A DNA stretch of 64,000 nucleotides from Kitasatospora sp. MAP12-44 (GCF_029892095.1 NZ_JARZAE010000004.1:4464001-4528000), one strand, 5' to 3'. Numbered from the stretch's first letter, positions 7,748-16,541 are shown. A program made the numbers and translations. The notes: generated by a model not told the origin, from the sequence alone.

Positions 7748-9480
7748 CAGAAACCGCCGTTCATCATGTTGAGGACCGAGTTGGCGGGCGTGGCCGAGTA
7801 CTGGGTGAGCGTCGCGTAGGACACTGCCGAGCCGGCCTGAGCCACCGTGATCGGCCCCGTGCCGGTCAGCACCGCGCTGTACGCCTGGTAGCGGTTGAAG
7901 AGCGAGGCGACGTAGTTGTAGAGCTGGAAACGGACCTGGAGGCTGCCGCTCAGCACCTCGGTCAGGGCGCGGGTGCGCATCTCGCCCTCCCACAAGTAGC
8001 AGTCGTCCCACAGGCCGCACAGGACCGGCGTGTATACCCCGGACCCGGGCGAGATGGCGAACTGACCGCTGCTCAGGGTGGTGATCTGCGGGTTGGTGCC
8101 GCCGGAGGCCGGGAAAGTCACCGGCATCTGCGGGTCCAAAATCACCGGCAGGCCCTGGTACCAGCCGACCGGCCCCGCGACGACCGGGCCGTCGTTGTCG
8201 ACCGCGGCCATGTTGAAGCCCGTGTTGTTCGGGGTCCCGGGCACCACCAGCGGGCGGCCAGACTGGTCGACCTGGGTCAGCAGGTAGTACCAGACCCAGG
8301 GGTGCCAGACGTGGTGGGTGGGCGGCCGCAGCCGAGTGCGCGCCACCAAGCTGAGCATCTGCCCGCCGGCCTGGAACACGGACCCGTTCACGGACGGCGT
8401 CGCCCCGCCGCCGTTCACCCAGGTCTGACCCGAGGTGTTGTTGGTGTTCGGGATGTAGATCCCGTTCGTGTTGGAGATCACGCCGCCCGGCCAGATTCCG
8501 GTGATCTGCCCGGCGGTGCCGGACCCGACGAAGCACTGCCCGGACAACTGGCTGTTGTAGTCGGCGCTCAGGTCACCCAGGATCAGCTCGTCGAAAGCAA
8601 TCGGCGACTGGTCCAGCAACTGGAGGCCCACGTCCTGCTGGCCGGCGATGGTCTGGACCTTCGCGTTGACGAAGTTGTCGCTCATGTCGCGGCCGTTCAC
8701 GGGGGCACCGTCGGCGACCTGCGGGCCGGTCGCCGACCCCACGGTGAGCCTCGGAATGTTGATGCTGTCGGTCCCGGCGGGCAGCGGCATGCCGTGCAGC
8801 AGGTCCGCGAACGTCCGCCCCGCGCGCAGATACGGCACCAGCTCGTCGATCAGCCACAGCGGCGGGACCTCGTAGCCGCCGGCGCCGTCGGTACGGCTGA
8901 GGGCGCGGCTCTCGCGCTCGAACGGCGAGACGCCCGCCTTGTCCATCATGGCCAGGGCCCGCTCCTGGGCGCGGCGCTCGGCCGGGGAGCCGGTGGCGTG
9001 GATCCGGTCGAAGGCGCTCGCGGCGGCGGCCGCGCGGCGCTCGGCCCGGCGCGGGATGTCAACGGCGAGCTCCTGGGCGTGGCGGGCCAGGCGCTGCTCG
9101 GAGAAGACCACGCCGCCGTCGCCGCGGCCCTGCTTGGCCGCCACCCGCGCCATGTCCAGGAAGTAGGAGTGGCCGGAGCCGCGGCCGTAGGTGTTCGGCT
9201 CCTCGCCCACCTGCCAACCGCTGCCGGAGCGCCGCTCGCCGGGGGCGCTGGTGCCGGTCTGGCCGGAGGCGGCTCGTGCGGAGGCGGCGCGCTGCTCACG
9301 CTCCACCTGGCGCTCGCGCAGCTCGACCTCGCCGTCCAGCGCGGTGATCTCGCCGTCCAGCTCGGCGAACCGGCCGCGCTGCTCGGCGGTCATCGCCGCC
9401 GCGGACAGGGTCTGCATCTCGCCGAGCAGAGACTCCCGGCGGGCCCGCAGGTCGCCGAGTACATCAATGACAGGGGGCAC
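7747..9480 (-). CDS. HK97-fold major capsid protein
   Basis: 577 aa, MPPVIDVLGDLRARRESLLG. The N-terminal ~130 residues are charged coiled coil (AELDGEITALDGEVELRERQ), the scaffolding delta domain expected to be removed by the prohead protease encoded just upstream. The fold domain follows, with the typical opening GGYEVPPLWLIDELVPYLRA and P-domain/E-loop strands such as TDSINIPRLTVGSATGPQVA. It is longer than HK97 gp5 (385 aa), with the excess in the delta domain and the C-terminal half. It is the second gene after the portal and is followed by connector genes. Confidence 0.92.
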   Translation of the reverse strand: MPPVIDVLGDLRARRESLLGEMQTLSAAAMTAEQRGRFAELDGEITALDGEVELRERQVEREQRAASARAASGQTGTSAPGERRSGSGWQVGEEPNTYGRGSGHSYFLDMARVAAKQGRGDGGVVFSEQRLARHAQELAVDIPRRAERRAAAAASAFDRIHATGSPAERRAQERALAMMDKAGVSPFERESRALSRTDGAGGYEVPPLWLIDELVPYLRAGRTFADLLHGMPLPAGTDSINIPRLTVGSATGPQVADGAPVNGRDMSDNFVNAKVQTIAGQQDVGLQLLDQSPIAFDELILGDLSADYNSQLSGQCFVGSGTAGQITGIWPGGVISNTNGIYIPNTNNTSGQTWVNGGGATPSVNGSVFQAGGQMLSLVARTRLRPPTHHVWHPWVWYYLLTQVDQSGRPLVVPGTPNNTGFNMAAVDNDGPVVAGPVGWYQGLPVILDPQMPVTFPASGGTNPQITTLSSGQFAISPGSGVYTPVLCGLWDDCYLWEGEMRTRALTEVLSGSLQVRFQLYNYVASLFNRYQAYSAVLTGTGPITVAQAGSAVSYATLTQYSATPANSVLNMMNGGF

Positions 9481-9513
9481 AGCGGTCTCCTTCGTAGGTG
9501 GGTTGCGCGGGGG

Positions 9514-10491
9514 TCAGCGGCGGGCGGACAGGGCCAGGACCCGCACGCGGGCGCGCGCGGCTGAGAGGGCCATCTCGGTGTCCTCCTCGACGATCCCGGA
9601 GGCGTCGGTGACGGCGTCGTCCATGGAACCGACGGAGGCGACCAGGCCGCCCTGGTCGTACAGCGGCTCGCCGCACTGGTCGCAGTACCCGGCGTCGCTC
9701 GCGTTCGCCGCCCCGCACGCGGGACTTGGGCACTGCGGGGAGCCGTCGCCGTGCGCCGCCGGGTCGTGGGCCGGTTTGCTGCTGAAGTCGGGTTGCGGGC
9801 CGTCGGCCGGCAGCGCCCGGCGTTCGGCGGGCAGGCCCGCCGCGAGGGCGCCGGCCGCGGTGACGGGCAGTGGGACCGTCAAGGTGGCACCGTTGGCGGC
9901 CGGATTCGCCGCCCAGCACACGATGCTGACGTCGCCGCGGTGCAGGTCGATCGCCGTGATCCGCCGCTCCATGTAGTCCGGGGACCACTGCTGCGCCAGA
10001 GCGATGAACCCGATGCTCATCTCGTCCATGTCGCCGCGCTCCATCGCGCTCGCCAGGGACTGCACGAGCGGGGAGCGGCCGTCCAGCGCCGGGGCGTTGA
10101 CGTCCAGGCCAGTCGAGTCCGCCTGCAGCGTCATCGTGCCCGAGCCGGTACGCGCGAGCGGGATCCCAGCGGTGTCGTGGCCGATCAGGAACTGCACGTC
10201 GGCCTGGTTGGCCAGCGTGCCGTTGCAGGCATGCGCGTCGAGCACCTCCGTATACGGGTCGCCCCACATGTCCCACATGTCGAAGGGCTGCTCAAACGTC
10301 GCGGCGTATCCGCGGAACGCGAAAGTCTGCCCAGAGGCGCTGGACGGGTTCGCGCGGAACTCGAACTGCGCGGGCACACGCTGGCGGCGCTGCTCGCGCC
10401 GGCCGCCCAGCGCGGAGCGGCGCTCGGCCAGCACGTCCAGTGGGGTGGCGACGGTCAGGCCGGGCGGGCCCGGCAGCACAAGGCGAGACAT
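9514..10491 (-). CDS. HK97 family prohead protease with C-terminal zinc ribbon
   Basis: 325 aa. Residues ~44-200 form the U35-type protease: FRGYAATFEQPFDMW, the catalytic His in FLIGHD (His105) and the Ser in MSIGF (Ser159). It should cleave the capsid delta domain during head maturation. The unusual part is residues 254-273, a CxxxxC...CxxC zinc-ribbon-like motif (Cys254, 259, 270, 273) after a Pro/Ala linker, followed by an acidic helix to the C-terminus. Standard prohead proteases end at about 200-220 aa, so this is an added module. The gene lies between portal and capsid, as expected. Confidence 0.88.
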   Translation of the reverse strand: MSRLVLPGPPGLTVATPLDVLAERRSALGGRREQRRQRVPAQFEFRANPSSASGQTFAFRGYAATFEQPFDMWDMWGDPYTEVLDAHACNGTLANQADVQFLIGHDTAGIPLARTGSGTMTLQADSTGLDVNAPALDGRSPLVQSLASAMERGDMDEMSIGFIALAQQWSPDYMERRITAIDLHRGDVSIVCWAANPAANGATLTVPLPVTAAGALAAGLPAERRALPADGPQPDFSSKPAHDPAAHGDGSPQCPSPACGAANASDAGYCDQCGEPLYDQGGLVASVGSMDDAVTDASGIVEEDTEMALSAARARVRVLALSARR

Positions 10492-10500
10492 GCGGGCCTC

Positions 10501-11697
10501 CTAGGAGCCGATCTTGGGGGAGCCGACGGGCGGCGGGGTCGGCAGGACGAGGGCGTCGATCTCCTCGCGCTGCTCGGGGGTGAGCGGCGGGAGCTCCAGG
10601 AGCATGGCGCGGGCCTCGTCCTGGGTGATGATCCGAGCGGCGACCATCATGTGGATGCTCTGGTAGCGGGTCAGGGTGTCGCCCTGGAGGAGCGCGCTCT
10701 TGTCGAGGCGTACGTACTGGCCGCGCGGGGTGAGCGCGCCGTACCAGCGCTCCCAGCGGCCGATCCAGCCAGCGGCCCCGTACTTGAGGAAGTCCAGGGA
10801 GCGGGACTCAACGTTGGCGTAGGTGATCGCGGAGCCCTCGGACGCCTCGCCGACCAGCTCCGGCGGGACACCGAAGAAGCCGCACAACTGGGCGCCGGTC
10901 CACTTCTGGGTCGCCAGGAACTGGCTCTCCTCCGGGCTGATTTTGATCTCCTGGTAGTTCCAGCCGCCGCCCATGACCACCGGCTCCCGGCCGCGCGCGG
11001 CCGCCAGGAAGCGGGTCTTGATGGTGTTGGCCTCGTCCTGGTCGACCAGCTTCTTCGTGTTGGGGTTGGTGATCACCCCGCCCGGGTGGCCGCCGGCGTC
11101 AAACCAGTCGGTGGCGAACCTCTGAGCGGCGAAGCTCTGCCGGGCGGTGGCCATGGCGTGGCTGATCGGGGACAGGCCGGTGTGCATGCCCGGCAGCCGG
11201 TAGGCCATCCGGTGCCACACCTGATCGGGCTGCATCTTCCGGTTGCCGAACTTCCACTCCAACGTGCCGTCGTTGTTGACCGACACCTTCACCCGGTCCG
11301 GGTGCTGGAGCTCGACCTGCGTGGGCAGGCCGTACTGCCGGTCGAGGATCTCGCCGTACATGTTGCCGCGCAGCAGCAGTGACGCCATGCCCATGTACGT
11401 GAAGTCGTTGATGTCCGCCGAGGCCATCGGCTGGGTGAGCACCTCGGGCGCCGGCAGGCGGATGGCGCCGGGGATGCCGGGCTGGCCGCGGTAGACCATC
11501 GGCGTCATGCAGCTGATGACGTCGGAGACCAGGCGCACGCACTTCCACACCGTGGCGTGGCGCATCGCCCCTTCGACGGAGCCGGCCGCGTAGTCCTCGG
11601 CGGCCTGCAGGTGCGCGCCGATCGGCGGGGCGATGAACGTCAGCGCCCGGCGCTCGCGCGAGCCCGCTGACGGGGGCCTGCGGAACCAGAGGGCCAT
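10501..11697 (-). CDS. Phage portal protein, HK97 family
   Basis: 398 aa. It shows the HK97 portal signature: VWKCVRLVSDVISCMTPMVY near residue 50, a LLLRGNMYGEIL segment, GVPPELVGEASEGSAITYAN, and a C-terminal YQSIHMMVAARIITQDEARA helix. The portal forms the dodecameric DNA entry ring to which terminase docks. It is placed between large terminase and protease and begins with a one-base overlap of the upstream stop. Length is normal for the family. Confidence 0.93.
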   Translation of the reverse strand: MALWFRRPPSAGSRERRALTFIAPPIGAHLQAAEDYAAGSVEGAMRHATVWKCVRLVSDVISCMTPMVYRGQPGIPGAIRLPAPEVLTQPMASADINDFTYMGMASLLLRGNMYGEILDRQYGLPTQVELQHPDRVKVSVNNDGTLEWKFGNRKMQPDQVWHRMAYRLPGMHTGLSPISHAMATARQSFAAQRFATDWFDAGGHPGGVITNPNTKKLVDQDEANTIKTRFLAAARGREPVVMGGGWNYQEIKISPEESQFLATQKWTGAQLCGFFGVPPELVGEASEGSAITYANVESRSLDFLKYGAAGWIGRWERWYGALTPRGQYVRLDKSALLQGDTLTRYQSIHMMVAARIITQDEARAMLLELPPLTPEQREEIDALVLPTPPPVGSPKIGS

Positions 11698-11924
11698 CAG
11701 CCCTCCCCCCGCTGCCGGTTACCGGGGATCAGGGCGTCAGCGGCGAGCAGGAACGCGCCAGCGACGATCAGGCCGGCCGGGCGCCAGGCCATCTCGGCGC
11801 CCCAGCTGACCAGCGCGGCCCCCGACCAGCCGGGCACGTACCGCCCGCCGGTCCGCCCCAGGCGGACCGCGTGGCCAGCCGCCGTCGCGAAGACCCCGAG
11901 CACGCGGGTGAGGTGATGGTTCAC
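11697..11924 (-). CDS. Small phage membrane protein between terminase and portal
   Basis: 75 aa from a GTG overlapping the terminase stop (GTGA, 11921-11924). The C-terminal half contains a hydrophobic helix (PAGLIVAGAFLLAADALI) that could span the membrane. Small genes in this slot are common in actinophages and have no assigned role. The double overlap with both neighbours argues that it is expressed. Confidence 0.55.
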   Translation of the reverse strand: MNHHLTRVLGVFATAAGHAVRLGRTGGRYVPGWSGAALVSWGAEMAWRPAGLIVAGAFLLAADALIPGNRQRGEG

Positions 11925-13555
11925 CAGATCGCCTCCGATGCCTTCGAGTCGCTGCGGCCGTCCAGCTCGGCGGAGGTCCACATGCCCATGCACAGCGCGA
12001 CCGCGGCGTCGATGTGGCGTCTGCTCTTGCCTTTGGAGAGGGTGAAGCCGCGCTCACCGTTGCGCTTGACCGCTGCCTTGACCTGGGCGGCGAAGTCGGG
12101 CTCACCGTCGTGGACGAGCGTTCCGGCGAGGATCGCGTCGTAGGTCAGGCCGACCGCCGGCGCCATCCGCTCCGGGCTCTGCGGCATCTCGATGACCAGC
12201 CAGCCCTCGTCCTCCAGCTGCATCGCCGGGAGTTGGAAGAACCTCGGGTCGTAGACCAGGCCCTGCCAGGCGCTGCCCAACTGCTCGGCGCGGGTGCGGA
12301 TCCACTCGAACACCTCCAAGTGGTCGATGTTCCCGTCGCCCGGGTACCAGACCTTCGCCGTCGCCGCGCGGCGCCCGTCCTTGAGGGTGGTCACCTCGAC
12401 GACGGCCACTGAGTCGTGCTTGAGGGCCATGTCGACGGCCAGGATGACCGGATCGCCCGGGTCCGTGGGCCAGTCGCCCTGGCAGGCATCCCACGCTCCG
12501 GGGTGGTCCGCCAGCCAGGACTCGTCGACGACGTCGACCCACTCGTTGCCGAAGTAGCGCCGCCAGTCCGAGGCGCGAACCTCGTCCTTGTCCCACTCGC
12601 GGACGCGCTTGTCGACCGACCAGATCACGTCCGCCGCTCCGGAGGCGTCCCGGCAGGCTGTGGCGCGGTCCTCGGGCTTCGTGTAGTCCAGGCCCGCCCG
12701 GGCCGAGCGCCAGTTGAAGAGGAACTTCGTCGGCGTCTGCTGGTGCTGCTCGCGCAGGCCGCGCTTGTACTTCTTGCCGAGGTAGGAGTGGTCGACGTCG
12801 TCGCCGGCGGTGGAGAGGCTGATCACCCGACCCGGACCGCGCCGAACCTCCCGAACTTCGCCGGTTTCCAGGGGAATTCGGTACGTCAGGGTGCGTTTCG
12901 AGGTGGATTTGGTCACCACGTCGTGGAACACCGCGCGACGGTCGCCGGTGTCGCCGAACTCGTGGATCTCGTCCGCGAGGAACAGCGTGGGCTGGCCGCC
13001 CTGGTTGGTCGCCCCGACCGTCGCCGTGCGGAACAGCCGGCCCGGCCGGCCGTCGGCGAACTTCGTCTCGGCGTCGTACACCTCGAAGAACCCGCACAGC
13101 GGCGCGATGTCCACGGTCTGGTCGCGCCCGCCCATCATCGTGGCCGCCGCCGCATACAGCAGGTTCGCCTGCTCCCACGACGCCGCGGCCACGACCACGT
13201 TCGGGCTGACCGGCGCCAACTGCGGCGGCCCGCCGAACTCCAGGACACCAAGGGCGGCGATCAGCGCGGTCTTACCGTCACCGCGCGCAGCTCCTCGCAG
13301 TGCCTCGTCGTAGCGCCAGATGTCGCAGGCCGGGCAGTACTCGTACCAGCGCCAGATGAACACCTTCTGGTCCTGGCGCAACCGGAACGGCTTCCCGAAG
13401 GAATCGCCCTCCGCGAGGATCAGGTTCTCCTCGATCCAGCACACCGCCAGGCCCCCGAAGGACGGCCACAGTTCGCCCGCCCCGGGCGTCCAGCCGCAGT
13501 CGACGCAGGAGTCAGCCGCCGAGCTGGGTGAGCCGAGGGTCTTCTTCCGCGCCAC
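11921..13555 (-). CDS. Phage terminase large subunit
   Basis: 544 aa packaging ATPase/nuclease. The Walker A-like motif GAARGDGKT is at residues 88-96 and Walker B LFLADE at 191-196, followed by the family's IHEF. The C-terminal nuclease half contains DMALKHDS with the first acidic residue and a late MPQSPERMAPAVG segment. Two Cys pairs, CVDC (17, 20) and CPAC (74, 77), precede the ATPase motif and could bind zinc; this is not a core feature of all terminases. The gene overlaps the small subunit by 44 bases and precedes the portal. Confidence 0.95.
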   Translation of the reverse strand: MARKKTLGSPSSAADSCVDCGWTPGAGELWPSFGGLAVCWIEENLILAEGDSFGKPFRLRQDQKVFIWRWYEYCPACDIWRYDEALRGAARGDGKTALIAALGVLEFGGPPQLAPVSPNVVVAAASWEQANLLYAAAATMMGGRDQTVDIAPLCGFFEVYDAETKFADGRPGRLFRTATVGATNQGGQPTLFLADEIHEFGDTGDRRAVFHDVVTKSTSKRTLTYRIPLETGEVREVRRGPGRVISLSTAGDDVDHSYLGKKYKRGLREQHQQTPTKFLFNWRSARAGLDYTKPEDRATACRDASGAADVIWSVDKRVREWDKDEVRASDWRRYFGNEWVDVVDESWLADHPGAWDACQGDWPTDPGDPVILAVDMALKHDSVAVVEVTTLKDGRRAATAKVWYPGDGNIDHLEVFEWIRTRAEQLGSAWQGLVYDPRFFQLPAMQLEDEGWLVIEMPQSPERMAPAVGLTYDAILAGTLVHDGEPDFAAQVKAAVKRNGERGFTLSKGKSRRHIDAAVALCMGMWTSAELDGRSDSKASEAIW

Positions 13556-14093
13556 GGCTCACCTCCCGTGCCACGTACTGGGCGTTCATGCCCGCCAGGG
13601 TCCGTTTCTCCGTCAGCAGGGCGATTCCCAGGCTGGCGCGGTGCGCCGGCCCGATGCCGATCTGCCGCTCGCACGCCTGGACCGTCCCCAGCGCCATCTC
13701 GGCGGCCTTGTACAGGGGGTTCAGCACGTCCTGGCCCTGGCTGCCGACCCCGAGCGGCGCCTGGTCGGCCTGCCGGGAGAGGATCAGGTACCGGTTGAGG
13801 GCCTCCAACCAGCGCAGCACCAGCACTTCGTCCGCCGGCGTCAGCGCGGTGGCGACCTGGTCGTCCCAGTACCGCTCCCACGCGGTCACCGCGTCATCGC
13901 ACCACTCGACACCCGGCGGCGCCTGCGGCAGCTCCAACTGGGCCCCCTGGAGGGCCGTCAGCTCGGTGCGGCGCCCGTTGCGCCGGTCCACCGCCGCACC
14001 AGGCGGCTTCTTCGTCCTGGGCAGAGCGACCACCCCCCAAGCCGGGCCCCCGAAAAAAACATGCGCTTTGGTACCACGCAAAAATGGGGCCAA
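13512..14093 (-). CDS. Phage terminase small subunit (P27-like)
   Basis: 193 aa as drawn. The core ~110 residues (AWERYWDDQVATALTPADEV, LVLRWLEALNRYLILSRQA) are all helical and match the P27/small terminase pattern that recognises packaging DNA. It sits immediately upstream of and overlaps the large subunit. The start is uncertain: the first ATG at 14093 gives a poor leader, and a GTG at 14031-14033 (VVALPRTKKP) would give 173 aa. No zinc finger seen. Confidence 0.78.
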   Translation of the reverse strand: MAPFLRGTKAHVFFGGPAWGVVALPRTKKPPGAAVDRRNGRRTELTALQGAQLELPQAPPGVEWCDDAVTAWERYWDDQVATALTPADEVLVLRWLEALNRYLILSRQADQAPLGVGSQGQDVLNPLYKAAEMALGTVQACERQIGIGPAHRASLGIALLTEKRTLAGMNAQYVAREVSRGAEEDPRLTQLGG

Positions 14094-14149
14094 GGGCGAG
14101 GGGTCAGGAAGATGATCATGTAAAAAACCTGATCAGCCCGCTGATCGCG

Positions 14150-14335
14150 TCAGCGCCGTCTCTTGCCCGCACTGCGGCGCGGGGGCAGTATCCAGGTGGC
14201 CTGCTCGGGGTGGCCGATCAGGTCGACCAGCCACCCTGTGGCGAACACTGGTCTGGCGTCGCGCACATGGTGTAGGTGACTGTCCTTGATCTCACAGTGC
14301 GGTGAGCCCAGGCAGGCAGTGAAGTCGGTGGTCAT
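14150..14335 (-). CDS. Small hypothetical phage protein
   Basis: 61 aa, MTTDFTACLGSPHCEIKDSH, starting in a four-base ATGA overlap with the HNH gene stop. Two Cys and several His (CLGSPHC, HLHH) near the N-terminus suggest metal binding, and the C-terminus is basic (PPRRSAGKRRR). It is the last gene before the terminases. No family recognised. Confidence 0.5.
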   Translation of the reverse strand: MTTDFTACLGSPHCEIKDSHLHHVRDARPVFATGWLVDLIGHPEQATWILPPRRSAGKRRR

Positions 14336-14676
14336 GGTTGCGCCGCTCGCTGCTGGGCGCCGCGCCTGCTGTTGCACGACCGGTGCGCCGGCCGCAGGGG
14401 ACTGTCGCCGCCGCCCTGGGCGCGCGGCACCTCATGGTCGGCGGTGATCGGGTCGCCCTCGCTGCCAGGCTGGCCGCAGATCCAGCACCGCATGTCCGCC
14501 GACACCTCGGCGCGCCGCCGTTGCTGGTGCGCCCAACCCAGGCCGCGCCGGGTGGTGTTGGCCTTGGGCCGGGCATTCATCCTGGCCTCCAACGCGGCCT
14601 GGCAGGTCGGGCAGCGGCTGCGACCGGTGCGCGCGTCGAACAGCACCTTGCAGTCCAGGCAGAAGCGTTTGGGCAT
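14332..14676 (-). CDS. HNH endonuclease
   Basis: 114 aa from ATG 14674-14676. It contains two zinc-knuckle CxxC pairs (CLDC/CPTC near the N-terminus, CWIC later) and the HNH core DHEVPRAQGGGDSPLRPAHR followed by SCNSRRG. HNH nucleases encoded next to terminases cut or nick during packaging in cos-type phages such as HK97, and that placement is seen here. Family identity is firm; the packaging role is inferred from position. Confidence 0.88.
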   Translation of the reverse strand: MPKRFCLDCKVLFDARTGRSRCPTCQAALEARMNARPKANTTRRGLGWAHQQRRRAEVSADMRCWICGQPGSEGDPITADHEVPRAQGGGDSPLRPAHRSCNSRRGAQQRAAQP

Positions 14677-14708
14677 CACGGCCTCCAGTCCCTGGTGGTG
14701 GCGCCGTG

Positions 14709-14951
14709 TCAGGCGCCGGGGTCCGGCGACTTCGGTTCTCGCCGGTCGGCGGCCAGGTCCGGGACGAGGTCCGGTGAACCTGGTGGCTTCACGGATCCGC
14801 CGGCGAATCCGAGCGGCGCCTTGACGGTCGGCTCGACCGGATCGGCGAGCAACCGTCGCAGCGTCTCCTCGACTTGGCGCAGAAGCTTCGGGCTGGCGCC
14901 GTCGATCTCGGCCGTCGCGGTGTTCGCGCCGCGTGTCACGGTGATGCGCAC
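14709..14951 (-). CDS. Small hypothetical phage protein
   Basis: 80 aa, begins at a GTG (MRITVTRGANTATAEIDGAS). A short beta start is followed by a helix (KLLRQVEETLRRLLADPVEP) and a Pro-rich acidic tail. Function unknown. It starts immediately after the stop of the MerR-like gene, indicating co-transcription. Confidence 0.5.
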   Translation of the reverse strand: MRITVTRGANTATAEIDGASPKLLRQVEETLRRLLADPVEPTVKAPLGFAGGSVKPPGSPDLVPDLAADRREPKSPDPGA

Positions 14952-15152
14952 TCAGCACTCCGGCAGGCTGCGGCCGGCGCGCTCGCGGGTGCGGGCCTCG
15001 GTCTGGGCGACGGCGAGCTGCCGGTAGAGCGGCCGCCCTCGGTCGTCCAGGCCGGCTGGCTCCAGGAGACCGCGGCGTTTCCAGCTGCGGATGGTGGCCG
15101 GGTCGACGCCGCAGAGCGCGGCCGCCTCCGGGCCGGTCAGGAGCGCATCCAC
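14952..15152 (-). CDS. Small MerR-like helix-turn-helix protein
   Basis: 66 aa from GTG 15150-15152. The sequence LLTGPEAAALCGVDPATIRS followed by WKRRGLLEPAG is a clear MerR/excisionase-type winged helix: helix-turn-helix, then a wing with RPLYRQ. Such proteins act as DNA-bending regulators or recombination directionality factors, or as small packaging proteins near terminase. Placement upstream of HNH/terminase favours a late-gene or packaging role. A hairpin terminator lies just upstream. Confidence 0.65.
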   Translation of the reverse strand: MDALLTGPEAAALCGVDPATIRSWKRRGLLEPAGLDDRGRPLYRQLAVAQTEARTRERAGRSLPEC

Positions 15153-15177
15153 CGTGTGGCCTCCTCGCCGGAAACGC

Positions 15178-15208
15178 CGAAGGGCCCGACCGATGGTCGG
15201 GCCCTTCG
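15178..15208 (-). terminator. Perfect 14-bp hairpin upstream of the late gene block
   Basis: Arms at 15178-15191 and 15195-15208 are perfect complements with a 3-base loop (GAT). It lies between the gene ending at 15258 and the MerR-like gene starting at 15152. A strong GC stem without a clear T-run fits a streptomycete-type terminator separating early from late transcription. Confidence 0.6.
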
Positions 15209-15257
15209 TGAAGCGGACGCAGTTGTTCTGCTGGTAGTAGCGTTGCACAGCCGGCGA

Positions 15258-15845
15258 TCATGCGCAAGCGTCGGCCGGCCGGGGCTTCGTGATCTGCGAG
15301 ATCCGCGACGCCGAGAGCTCGGGCCGGACCATGTCACGCGGCTCGACTCCGCCGGCGCGCAGCCGCTGCATGACCGTGTTGCGGGCGCTCTCGGCGTCGG
15401 CGAGGTCGGTGCGGCACTGGCGCACAGCTGCGATAGTCAGGTCGAGAGTCGGCAGATCGTCAATGTCCAGCGGGCCACGAAGCTGCAGGGCCCAGTGGGC
15501 TCTGAGCGCGCTGCATGCCTGCTCGTTCAGCGCGTTCATCCCAGCCTCGCCGCGCGGGTGCTGGTAGTAACCGGTGACGCGCCCGAGGAGGATGCGCTCA
15601 GGCACCGGGCCGTCGGTGGCCGGGTGCTCGATGAACGGGCTGTCGGGGTCCTGCAGCTCGGTGTTCAGGCGGCCGCGGGCGAACATCGTGGGGCCGTTGC
15701 GCCGCGGGTCTTGGACGAGCAGCCGCATGGTGGTCTCGGTGAACGTGCTGACGTTCAGGACGAGGGCCTGGGCCTGGAGGGCCCAACCGGCGAGGCCGGG
15801 CAGACCGTGGAGGGTGACGTCCAGGACGTCGCCAGGGCGGTACAA
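15258..15845 (-). CDS. Hypothetical phage early protein
   Basis: 195 aa, MYRPGDVLDVTLHGLPGLAG. The N-terminal part is beta-rich, the C-terminal ~90 residues helical (TIAAVRQCRTDLADAESARN) and ending in a possible helix-turn-helix (LSASRISQITKP). Flanked by hairpins on both sides, so probably its own transcription unit or the end of one. No family recognised. Confidence 0.55.
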   Translation of the reverse strand: MYRPGDVLDVTLHGLPGLAGWALQAQALVLNVSTFTETTMRLLVQDPRRNGPTMFARGRLNTELQDPDSPFIEHPATDGPVPERILLGRVTGYYQHPRGEAGMNALNEQACSALRAHWALQLRGPLDIDDLPTLDLTIAAVRQCRTDLADAESARNTVMQRLRAGGVEPRDMVRPELSASRISQITKPRPADACA

Positions 15846-15865
15846 ATCAGGTTCCTCTCGGGGCG

Positions 15866-15903
15866 GTGCAGCGCGTTCAACGACCGCGTTGAACGCGCTG
15901 CAC
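15866..15903. terminator. 16-bp perfect inverted repeat between two phage genes
   Basis: Arms 15866-15881 and 15888-15903 with loop GACCGC. It lies just after the stop of the 15912-16490 gene and 20 bases before the next gene's start. It could be a terminator or an operator; location favours termination or RNA processing. Confidence 0.5.
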
Positions 15904-15911
15904 AGAGATGG

Positions 15912-16490
15912 TCAGGCGGCGTGCAGCTCGGTCAGCAGACGCTCGGCACGGTCGCTGTACTCGCTCGGCCGGAGCACGGCGACGCAGGATGGGTTGGCGC
16001 ACTCGCGCATCCCGTCCGGCCGCTCGGCCATCGTGAGCAGCCGGCACCGCGGGCACGGGATCCGGACCGGTCGGCGCGGAGCAGCGCAGGTGGCGCGGCC
16101 GAGTGTGCGGTGCAGCTGGTCGATCTCGGCGGCGTAAGGGCCCGCGAGGTCTCGGGTGACAGCGAACTCGTGCTCGGCGAGGAGGTAACGCAGGTGGACG
16201 CTCACCACCGCCTCGCCGGGCCGGCGGTTGGTCAGCCAGCCGCCCCAGTCGTTCGCACGCCGCTGCTCCGAGCGGATGGCGGCCGCCCAGCTGCCTAGCA
16301 GCTGCTCCGTGTCGACCACCAGGTCGAGCACGTCAGTGCGGAGCGGAAGCGGGGCCTCCCGGGTGGCGCCGGAGACACGGCCGCCGCGAGGCACGCTGGC
16401 GGGCAGCAGCGCGAGGTGCGTGTACACGAGCAGCTCGGGCAGCTCGGTGAGCTGGGCACGGAGGGCGGTGGCGGCGGCGAAGTCGAGCAT
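15912..16490 (-). CDS. Hypothetical phage protein with zinc ribbon
   Basis: 192 aa, MLDFAAATALRAQLTELPEL. Mostly helical for ~140 residues, then a C-terminal CPRC...C...C pattern (IPCPRCRLLTMAERPDGMRE, then CANPSC) typical of a zinc ribbon. Proteins with this layout are frequent in streptomycete prophage early regions and are uncharacterised. It is the first gene downstream of a 51-base gap from the 172-aa gene. Confidence 0.6.
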   Translation of the reverse strand: MLDFAAATALRAQLTELPELLVYTHLALLPASVPRGGRVSGATREAPLPLRTDVLDLVVDTEQLLGSWAAAIRSEQRRANDWGGWLTNRRPGEAVVSVHLRYLLAEHEFAVTRDLAGPYAAEIDQLHRTLGRATCAAPRRPVRIPCPRCRLLTMAERPDGMRECANPSCVAVLRPSEYSDRAERLLTELHAA

Positions 16491-16541
16491 GTCCGGTCTC
16501 CTGAGCGGGTTGGGCGAGTTCAGGTGGTGAGCGACGGGCCG

